Source: Manis javanica (taxonomy: Eukaryota; Chordata; Mammalia; Pholidota; Manidae). From it: 64,000 nt of DNA. How positions within the stretch are numbered: the first letter of the stretch is position 1; every line of letters starts with the position of its first letter. Both the position numbers and the translations under genes were made by a program. Location of the stretch: contig NC_133172.1 of the NCBI RefSeq assembly GCF_040802235.1, positions 31,701,738 through 31,765,737 of the forward strand, read 5' to 3'. Below, piece by piece: positions 56,179-64,000 of the stretch. Under the pieces are notes generated by a model that saw only the letters and a list, made by a program, of their open reading frames with translations, searched no databases and had not been told where the DNA came from.

Positions 56179-56754
56179 GAAGAGGTGGGACACAGCAGTG
56201 TCAATTTACATCCTTTCCCTGGTTCACCAAGCCCCCAGTCATATCCACCTTTGCAGGCAGAATCTGATTAACCAAGCTATAGCATTAGCAGACAGTTATG
56301 CAATTCTTGGAGGTTCTGAAAGATTTTCATTCATACTATCTCATTCAATCCTAGTTTCAGCCCTCATTTTACAAAGGAGGAATATGGGACACCTAGGCCC
56401 GCCCTCACCTTCACTGAGTTCTGAGCACCTCATGGAGGGCCTCTATCAGCAGGAGAGCCCAGCACCTCTCTCCTTCAGGCACCCAAATACTTGACATTCT
56501 CCAAGCCCAGCTCTTTTGCTAGGACTCCATGGCACTACCCTGGCTCCATGTGAACCACAACCACCCCAACCTTTGAACTTCTACAGCCCTTACTTAAACT
56601 GATGAATCAGAACAAGTAAGGGATGTGAAAACGCTTTTGGCCATTTGTCAAAGGGAGGCTCGTGGATGGAAGGATGTGGTTGAAATCAAAGCAAAAATAT
56701 GTGATTTGTTGAAAGCAATAACAATTTGATAAGGCTTATGTGCTGCTAGGACTG
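56179..56754. other. Intron sequence with a MIR-like remnant
   Basis: The part at 56310-56400 resembles antisense MIR ('tctcattcaatcctagtttc', 'ccctcattttacaaaggagg'). The rest is unassigned and presumably lies in the last intron of the minus-strand gene. Confidence 0.4.
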
Positions 56755-56985
56755 TGTGATGGTTAAGAGCATGGAATGTGGTGTCACATGGCTGGTGTGC
56801 AATCTCAACTCCACAAGGTACCACTGAGTGGCCTTGGGCCGATTAATCACCCTCTGGACAATAGGTGACTCATGTAGCAGATGCAGATAATCTCAGTACC
56901 TAGCTCAGGGTTGAGGACTAAATGAAATTATCTCAATGCCTGTCACCTAATGAGAACTCAATACATGGGAACTATTATGGTTAGC
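56755..56985 (+). repeat. MIR SINE, nearly complete
   Basis: The sense MIR is almost complete: 'tgatggttaagagcatggaa', 'gtgtgcaatctcaactccac', 'actgagtggccttgggccga', 'gtacctagctcagggttgag', 'gactaaatgaaattatctca' and 'gcctgtcacctaatgagaac'. It lies in the presumed last intron. Confidence 0.75.
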
Positions 56986-58260
56986 CCTTGTATAGTGTGC
57001 TTCAGGTTTTCATTTTTGTTGTTTTAAAAAAGTTTACTCCAACTATTAGTCCTGGAATTTGGAGCTGAGAGGGTCCTTAGAAGCCATGGAGAGCCAGCTA
57101 AGGGGTGAGGAAAGTTCTCAAAATTTCCTAAAAATTTGGTCTGTCAGATGACAACTTCAAAATTAGACATTTTACCTGGGTCCCCAGGAGCACAGGAGTC
57201 ACTGACCTGTATCTGTCTTGCCATCATTTTATAAATGTATATCGTTTATATGACAATGACACAATATATATCCATTGGAAGCATGTTTGACTAAAAATTT
57301 AAGGATTAAAACTTTAAAAGGGCAAAAGGTATCATTAAAAATGTTTCCTGCATGAAGAACAGAAAGACGAAAGTCCACTTTCCCAACAGCGAGGGCTTCA
57401 CTCAAAGCTCAAACAGAATTCGAGTGAACTAAGAGGAACTCAGGGCAGTGGCTTTTTCTAGGCTCAGTAAGCCCGAATGACGAGAAATGAAGTCAGCAAA
57501 ATCCTGTGGGGCTGCCTCCACCCTAGGCCAGAGCGCATCTCGGCTCCTACCCACTGCTTCGGCAGACTAGTCAAAGCAGGTCTGCCCCAGTGCCCTGATG
57601 GCTTTGGGGGCATGTGGAAGCCTCTAACCTCATCATTCCCAGCCATACAGGGGGAAAGGAGAAGATGAGAGCTGGCCAGGTCTGCACCGGCAAGAAGACA
57701 GAGAAAAGGCCTCTGCTGCTGTGCAGGCTCCAAGCCAGGGCTGGGTATCAATCAGCTGGTACTAAAATAAGGCATATCACATCTCTGTCCTCCTGCCCAG
57801 CAGGGGAGGGACCGTGTGCCTCTCTGAGCCAAGCAGAAACAAGGTACACACCTCCAAATGGCATCAGGGAGGCACAAGAACACGATTAAACAACATTCAA
57901 CTTCATCAGAAGATACTCCCTTTGCCAACCTCCTGCAATCCCTCTGTATAGTCAAGAAAAGAGTTTCTAGTAGTGTTGGTATCCCACTAATGACCCCTTG
58001 ACCCTTAGTAATCCCCTTTCTTGACCAGAAGGAGAACAGTTCTTAAGCTTAAAGACTGAAACAGGCAACAGTATGTGGCAGGAGTCTAGTAATGCTCTTT
58101 TCTGTTCTTTTTTTATAGTTACTTTCTATTTTACAGTTGACAATGATATCCATTTATGGTAGAGATACAACATTTCCCTTTTTTAAAAAGGGGGGAGAGA
58201 AAACGACTAAGTAATAATAGATTTTTTATATGGCAAAAACACAACACACTTTACTACTTA
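56986..58260. other. Presumed intron, nothing further recognised
   Basis: The minus frame at 57464-57751 (95 codons) and the overlapping plus frames have no phase-1 acceptor/donor pair, so I do not call an exon. No RNA gene is seen. Confidence 0.4.
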
Positions 58261-58299
58261 TTGCTACAGCTCTTTAATACTTCCAATAACCTTGAACTG

Positions 58300-58490
58300 T
58301 GCAGTTCATTACAGTAGCCACTGGCCACATGTGACTACATGTAATTACTATGTGACTGTAGTCATTTAAATTAATTAAAATTAAATTGAAAATTCAGTTC
58401 CTTGGTCATATTAGCCCCATTTCAAGTGCTGAACAGCCACAAGTGGCTAACAGCTACCATATTATAAAACACAGCTATAGGACATTTCCT
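58300..58490. repeat. hAT-like DNA transposon remnant (MER type)
   Basis: 'acagtagccactggccacat' at the left and 'cacaagtggctaacagctac' at the right form the inverted-repeat style ends of a short MER-type DNA transposon. A 'aattaattaaaattaaattg' core and 'ccatttcaagtgctgaacag' lie between them. The family name is not certain. Confidence 0.55.
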
Positions 58491-58558
58491 CTCTTGCAGA
58501 AAGTTCCACAGGGCAGCATTAGCCTAGAATGCCACTGCCAGCTCACCTGGCTACTCAC

Positions 58559-58702
58559 CTGGTGGTGGTGCTAAAAGACCTGGTTTCTCCCCAAGTAGTG
58601 GACGCTTGGCAGGCTTGGGAGGGGGGCATCCCAAAGGAGCAGGCCTCTTGGAAGGGGCTGCCAGTAGTGGAGGGGGAAAGAGAACTTTGGGGTTGACCAA
58701 TC
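58559..58702 (-). CDS. Proline-rich internal exon of the minus-strand gene
   Basis: The exon is 144 bases (48 codons), with acceptor 'tctctgcag' and donor GTGAGT, both strong. It is phase 1 at both ends. It encodes a proline- and lysine-rich segment, with LVNPKVLFPPPLLAAPSKRP and later KRPLLGEKPGLLAPPPG. The order PPPLL, then basic residues, then LLG-(E/D)-(K/R)-PG-LL-P-PG is the same as in the exon at 61007-60816. The two look like products of exon duplication. Such low-complexity proline-rich sequence usually serves as a binding surface in nuclear or RNA-linked proteins, but that is an inference. Confidence 0.8.
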
Positions 58703-58896
58703 CTGCAGAGAACAAAAACCAAAACATAAACAGTAATACATATGTTGAACTGGGTTCCAGGTGCTCTCCCCAAAGGGACCTTTCCTAATCTTACGAAGGG
58801 GCTGAGCAGGGAGCCCCTGCCACATACACCAAGTCCAAACTCATCTCCTCAAAGCTCTACAGTCCTCTGTAGACCTATACTGCCTCAGTGGTCCTC

Positions 58897-59092
58897 CAGG
58901 GGTCAGCAAACTATAGTCTGGTGCTCAAATTCAACCTGTTGTGTTTTGGTATGGCCCAAGTGAACTAAGAATGGTTACATTTTAAATGTTTATATACATA
59001 TGTACATAATATCCTTGATTTTGCTTCCTGGCCCACAAAGCCTAAAATAAAGTATTTACTATCTGGTCCTTTAAGAAGTTTGCAATCCCTTG
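58897..59092 (-). repeat. hAT-type DNA transposon (MER type)
   Basis: The left end is caggggtcagcaaact and the right end 'aagtttgcaatccctt' is its diverged inverse. These are the ends of a very common short non-autonomous hAT element in mammals. The interior includes 'tggtatggcccaagtgaact' and 'gcctaaaataaagtatttac'. It lies in an intron. Confidence 0.75.
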
Positions 59093-60815
59093 GTCTGTTC
59101 TAACATCCTGGTCTACCACCCTTACCTTCTCCAAGTGGGTTTTTTGCTTAAAATGTCATGTTCTGACACTTAGAACACATTTTCTCAAACATCCAAGGCA
59201 ATGGGGCTCCCAGTGCTTAAAAGTGGGGACCTTCAGGGCAAAAAGGCGGACCCCTAACATACCGGAAGCACTCTGTTTCTGAGAGCCTAACATGCTCCCA
59301 CCTAGAGCACTGGCCTGGACACAGCCCACAGAGCTCTGACCCACAGCCTAGCACTCTGTCGCTTCTCTCTTGGGCAGTCAGTCTGCCTGCACAAGCTTCA
59401 TCCTGATGAACGGGACACTTTCTCAGTTAGTGCCAAGGTCCTGAAGAAAATGCACTGAGCCCATTTTGAAAGTCTGAAAGAATTTTGTTTTTAAACTAAC
59501 AGCAAGGATGAGAAGCAATTCAGAGCAAAAAGATTTTTTTCCCGAGTGCTTCTCGCCTTAATTCAGTCACTTCTTGCAGGGAAGACTAGGTGGCAAGAAG
59601 GGGCCTGTGGGTGACCCAGGAAGGGAGTGGGTTGAGGCCCACAGAAATGGGTGAGCACTGCTGAAGGAAGGGAGGGAGGGAGCAAAGACATGGCAGCAAG
59701 AAAGCACAGGTGCGATGAAACAGAGAAGATGCAGAACTGCACTCTCACTCATCCCAAGGCTGTGGATCTTTAACACAGACTGCCCTTGCCAGTAAAAGGC
59801 ATGTATACGTATAGCCACCAAAGCAAGAGAGCACATTCCCTCTACTTTGATCCAAAGTAACAGTCAATGTGGAAATCTTTCATAGGGAATATTTTTGGCT
59901 AAAATAATCCCTGTTCACTTAAGAGGCCAAAGCAATATTTGACTATTATGCACAAATGCACCCCCAGGTCCAAATTTTATTTAAGGCCCAGGTGAAAAGC
60001 CACCTTTCCACAAAGACTTCACTGACAACCTTCTTTTTAACATGGCAGACTGAAAATGTGCTCTCATCCAGTTCCTTCTCTCCTCCCACTGCCAATCCAA
60101 ACAGCACAGGAGAGGAGACAAGAGTATATGAACAGACACTTGGAAGATGAGGAACAGAGAGAAGAGCACTAAGTGGAGGAAGCCACTCCTAGGGGTCTAC
60201 AGGGGTTAAAACTCTCTACCCTCCAGGGCAAGAAAGGCTCAGACACTGGCATACCAAGAATCATACAGTAGGGCACGGAGCTGACTGGAAGTCTGTACAC
60301 ATGTGGTTAGATCCACCCAGGTCTCCTCCCAAAGGTATAAGATGGATGTCTGATAACACCTCTTGAGGGGCAGGATCGGTGAGGCCTTGAAGTTAGTCAA
60401 CTCTGGGCATTTTCAGCTATGCAAGCCAACTAAGTCTCCCTCTTGTTTTAAGTGAACTGAGTTGGGTTCCTGTCACTTACAATGGAAGAAGTCCACAATA
60501 ATACAACCTCATTTTAGGCAGATGTCAGATACTATTTGGCACCAACTACCCAGAAAAGAAGCCTCAAAAACCCTACTGAATTCAGAGTGCTTATCATGAG
60601 AACTCAGTTCTCCCTGTATGAAAACTTGGGCAACTCATTCAAGAGGAATGGCACCCATTGAAACCCCAAGTGTCTCTCCTGGTCTTCTGAAATCTTAACA
60701 TTCAAAAATATGACAACACCCTGCAATTGCTCAAAACTGTCCTGCTATCTCAGGAGAATTCTGGTGGAAGCAGAACTGCTACTCCTTTATCTTATTCCTT
60801 GAGGGAAACACTGAC
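59093..60815. other. Intron sequence, one doubtful exon
   Basis: On the minus strand a strong pyrimidine tract with CAG at about 59661 opens a short frame that ends in a stop within 40 codons. I treat it as chance. Otherwise there is no recognised gene, RNA gene or clear repeat. Confidence 0.4.
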
Positions 60816-61007
60816 CTGGCAGTGGAAGGAGACCTCCAGGCCTATCACCTAGCAAAGGGGCCTTGACAGGAACTGGGGGATGAGGGCCTGGGAAGGACCT
60901 CTTTCCAGGGGTTGGAAGAAGTGGAGGTGGCTTAACCACCATGGGGGTATTCCTGCCTTGAAATGAGGAATGATGACTAGCAACCAAAGGACCTGGCATC
61001 TCAAAGC
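60816..61007 (-). CDS. Proline-rich internal exon, paralogous to the 58.6-kb exon
   Basis: The exon is 192 bases (64 codons), with acceptor 'tttatttttcag' and donor GTCAGT, phase 1 at both ends. It encodes FEMPGPLVASHHSSFQGRNT, then PMVVKPPPLLPTPGKRSF and KAPLLGDRPGGLLPLPG. The block PPPLL...GKR...APLLGDRPGGLL parallels the exon at 58702-58559. Length and phase would allow either exon to be skipped without a frameshift. Function is not known. Confidence 0.85.
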
Positions 61008-61139
61008 CTGAAAAATAAAGAAAACAAATGGTGAGCAGAAGCCTAGTCTAGATGCCAGCAAGCTGTACAAAGAACAACTCAGAGAATTCAAGGAAGATCT
61101 TCACTTTTTCTGACTTAAAATTTTCTATAATCAAAGAGA

Positions 61140-61262
61140 AATAGTTGTGTTTAACTAGACTTATTGTGGTCATCATTACACAGTATATACAAGTATCAGA
61201 TCATTATGCTGTATACCTGAAATAATATAATGTGGTATATCTCAATTATAAATAAATAAGTT
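61140..61262 (+). repeat. L1 3' end remnant (L1MA-like)
   Basis: 'tattgtggtcatcattacac', 'agtatatacaagtatcagat', 'cattatgctgtatacctgaa' and 'tctcaattataaataaataa' are the terminal 120 bases of an L1MA-type element, inserted in the intron. Confidence 0.75.
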
Positions 61263-61892
61263 ATTAAGCACTTGGGGAAACAAAGGAAACAACACTGTTA
61301 TGTTTTAAGTTTATGGATTCCCCTCTAAGATAAATAATTTCTTTAAAGCTTTAAAATGGTCCTATAACTTCAGCTATTTTTTTCCTATGAGACAAATTAT
61401 TATTTTCTTCTCATCTACTTAACTTAAAACAAGCAAACCAAAAAGTAACTAAGGAGTTTGGCTTGTAAGCTGGAATGCTCTTTAAAATCTTCAAGATTTA
61501 GGAACTGCTTCTTCACATTTCCCGTACTTAAAAGTAACCTTAAAAATGTCTCAACTAACAAAAATCTGAAACTTAAAAATCAGAAAAGTAAAATGATAGT
61601 GAACTGTAACTATTCCTACATGTCCGTCTATGTAGAGAAGTCATCTTAACTATATGTTAAAAGTCTGATTCAAAAGACAATTTAGCTTCAGAAGAAACAT
61701 TTTAATCTATAAAGGTTAAACATTAAAATACTGTATTCCTATCTGAGATGTGTCCAAACCAGATACCCTTATATTACAGAAGTATGTTCTCTCAACTAAA
61801 TGAAAAATCCTTAGTTTTCCTTCACACATAGATTTGCAGAAAGGGGCTTTCTGGGGCTTAAAATGGGGAAGAAAAGGAATGGTGCCAAATAC
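61263..61892. other. AT-rich intron
   Basis: Open frames are short only. No repeat or RNA gene is recognised. Confidence 0.45.
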
Positions 61893-62168
61893 CTCCCAGT
61901 AGTCCTTTCCTGGTCTTCAAGTAGTCCATGAGCAGGTCCAACTCATTCCTGAACAAATGCTTTCCCTCATTCAAAAGGAAGAGAAGATGCCGAATGCCCA
62001 AAGGGACAGAGTAGCTGGTAAGACACTCTCGGGCTAGGAAGTCATCTACCAGATTTCCAGCCCTCACAGAAATTCCAGCGTGTTCCTGCTGCTCCCATTT
62101 AGAGGAAAATCTCCTATGTTCTTTAGTCACCAGCACTAGGGCATCATCCAGGGGCATATGACAACGTA
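61893..62168 (-). CDS. Internal exon encoding a helical domain
   Basis: The exon is 276 bases (92 codons), phase 1 at both ends, with acceptor 'tttcttgtccctag' and a weaker donor GTATTT after GGGAG. It encodes a compact, mixed-charge segment: MPLDDALVLVTKEHRRFSSK, an acidic-aromatic DDFLAREC stretch, then a leucine-rich VPLGIRHLLFLLNEGKHLF and DLLMDYLKTRKGLLG. It reads like a folded helical domain, unlike the low-complexity exons that follow. I cannot name the family. The first residue of the previous exon's codon is outside the window's recognised exons. Confidence 0.85.
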
Positions 62169-64000
62169 CTAGGGACAAGAAACAGCCTGTTTACAACAAA
62201 TGGGTGCTCTGCTTCCTTTTAAAACACATTTACAAAAAGAGAAGAGGAAAAAACAACAAGAAAGTAACAGCCAATCTAACTACATGTTGGGTAGACTGTC
62301 TCAGCCTTCAGTACAGATGGGACTGTTTACTGATTCAAAAGACTGGAACCCCCAATGGTAGGTGCTCTGTCAAACTTCAAAATCAAACATTACATTCCAT
62401 TTCAAAATTATAACATGTGGTAGCTTGATTTACTGTTTCCACACAAACCCTCATTTTGCAATTGGACAGCTTCATGCTAAGCTGACGAGAAACAGAAGAA
62501 ATATGTGGCATATGTGTCAATGGAAATTCTTACAACTAAATAAACATAGCTTTAAAAAAGTCAGAATGCAACTTCAACCATCACTGAGTCAAACAACAAA
62601 ACAAAACTCAGAAAGTCAAACAACAAAACAAAACAAACTAAAGGTGAAGATGTTTTATTTGGTTCCAGCAATCAGGGTAAGCAACTTGAGATGAGCCTGA
62701 CTGATGGAAGAAACCACCAGGAGCTGAGAAGGCATCTTTCAGAGAGCAGAGGGAAGGTGAGAAAAGAGTGAAGCAGGGGCTGCTGTTCTTCACTGCACAT
62801 CTCTCAGTGTCTATCTTGTAACTTGGTGTATGCCATACCTGAATAAAAGGCAAACAGACACATGCGATGCATGGTGTCCAGGCTCTGTCACTGCTGCATG
62901 AGGAGTAACCCACATCCTCCATGTGACTCTGCAGTCTTTGACTCAGGCCTATGGGACCTTAAACCATGTTAAAAGCCTCCTCAAATCAGATAAAGAGTGC
63001 TCTAGATCCCAAATATTACATATAAAATAAATTCTAGATATCAAGAGCAGCTTTTACATAATTTAATGGGTATTGTCAAATGCACAGGTGTTTTCTGATC
63101 TCTCCTAGGTTTATCTACTGAGAATAAAAGTTAATAAAAGTTTGATTTTAGATGGAAGGCCCCTATCCTGTCTTGCTCTGTATGTTCTATATATTAGCTT
63201 CTGAACCAATTTATGATCCATGGAGCACTACTACAGGGCTACAGTAGGGATTACAGTATTTGGCTAACTCTTAAACTATGTTTATTAAGATTACATTTAG
63301 GAAGAAATATGAATACATGTATATCTTCAGGTGCTAAAGTTTCACCGTTTGACTATTTTAAATGTTTGCCTCTGCAATGTAGCTCCACATGCTTCTAAAC
63401 AAAGGTTGCATGCAAGGTATAAAACAATCTCTTGGCTATAAAGTACTGTGAAAGAGAGCCCAGCTAAGACAAATTTTGCTAAAATAGATTTAACTTATAG
63501 GAAAAAACAAAGTGTTCTTTTTACTTATGATCTGAGTTCAGGGATGGGAAATGAAGTATGTACCTATTAATATTATTCTGGATGTGAGAAAGAAATTGTC
63601 TTCTGATTTGTAACATGTGAAAAACAGATTATATGCTTTTTTGAAGTAGTGCTGATTTTTAAAGGTATTTTAATATTCAATAAATCTTTCAACTTACTTA
63701 GTTTAGTGACCATTTCCTAAGTGATCCTGCATGAATGAAAACATCTAAGTAACCAGATATGATTAGTCCTCTGCATGATCTGTTCAAATTATACTGTTCC
63801 CCACCCTGATCCTAGGTGATTGGTATTTGTAATTTTTATGCACATTCTTTTACATTTTCAGAACTTATGTATGACATAAATGTGGTTTAATCTTATTATT
63901 TAAAATGAATTAGAAATTTTCTATGCCTAGAAAAACAGCAGTTTCATACTCTTGAGAACAGTTCTAAGCAAGATTTGGTCAGGAGGGTGTGGGTGACCTC
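62169..64000. other. Presumed intron of the minus-strand gene
   Basis: It is AT-rich with short frames. The minus frame at 62638-62922 is preceded by an acceptor-like 'ccttttattcag' near 62840. In phase 1 it stops after ten codons, and no good donor follows in another phase. A 20-base segment is tandemly duplicated at 62588-62607 and 62615-62634 (27-base period). Nothing else is recognised to the window end. Confidence 0.4.
62588..62634 (+). repeat. Tandem duplication, 27-base period
   Basis: gtcaaacaacaaaacaaaac occurs exactly at 62588-62607 and 62615-62634. Confidence 0.9.

Noticed and set aside
55881..56204. Minus-strand open frame of 107 codons over the terminal exon
   Set aside because: The frame crosses the acceptor and is not in phase 1. 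The phase-1 reading gives a short C terminus with a stop at 56116, followed by a 3' UTR.
57464..57751. Minus-strand open frame of 95 codons in the presumed last intron
   Set aside because: No paired splice sites in the needed phase, and no proline-rich pattern like the real exons.
59563..59748. Possible alternative terminal exon on the minus strand
   Set aside because: It has a strong pyrimidine tract and CAG, but the protein has no similarity to neighbouring exons, there is no poly(A) signal nearby, and the purine/pyrimidine run alone can explain the site.
62638..62922. Possible extra exon upstream of the 92-codon exon
   Set aside because: The acceptor-like site is good, but phase 1 gives a stop after ten codons and no convincing donor fits another phase.

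Overview
This is non-coding-rich mammalian nuclear DNA. It is dominated by LINE-1 (L1) copies of several ages. It also holds ancient placental repeats (L2, MIR, MaLR-like LTRs, Tigger and hAT DNA transposons), a broken endogenous retrovirus (ERV) fragment and, at the right end, the last exons of one minus-strand protein gene. I saw no Alu, B1/B2, Can-SINE, Bov-tA, ERE or VES-type SINE. The young L1 copies share a distinctive 3' end (dinucleotide-poor G-rich stretch, then a segment ending 'tgtagattaatgatacc'). This suggests a laurasiatherian-type mammal with little recent SINE activity. A pangolin would fit, but that is a weak guess from memory of L1 3' ends.

Layout. 1-16.3 kb is mostly unique sequence with scattered old MIR, L2 and LTR pieces and two possible conserved non-coding blocks. 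16.4-20.2 kb is a pile of old plus-strand L1 3' portions, one interrupted by a ~100 bp stub of a younger L1 with a clean target-site duplication (TSD). 22.4-28.5 kb is a full-length minus-strand L1 with an 18 bp TSD; its ORFs are broken and its reverse-transcriptase motif is changed. 33.5-41.0 kb is a small Tigger-family DNA transposon, bounded by TA dinucleotides and split by a 7.2 kb L1 insertion that carries a second L1 3' body.

43.8-51.2 kb is the most unusual part. An outer L1 (17 bp TSD) was interrupted inside ORF1 by a 4.9 kb element. That element begins with an L1 5' end, has an internally deleted ORF2, reaches the L1 3' end, runs on without a break into an ERV integrase/transmembrane-envelope/LTR fragment, and ends in poly(A) just past the LTR polyadenylation signal. 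A near-perfect 15 bp duplication flanks the whole unit. It looks like one retrotransposed L1-ERV read-through RNA. A second, tiny poly(A)-tailed, LTR-end-like retroposon sits at 51.5 kb inside an old LTR.

55.8-62.2 kb holds four minus-strand exons (62168-61893, 61007-60816, 58702-58559, and a terminal exon from 56174). Each has a consensus AG acceptor, the three internal ones have GT donors, and all junctions are phase 1. They encode a helical segment, two related proline-rich exons, a short C terminus and a 3' UTR with AATAAA. I do not recognise the gene. The rest of the gene would lie to the right of this window.

No RNA genes, CRISPR arrays or bacterial features were seen. No L1 or ERV reading frame here appears intact.
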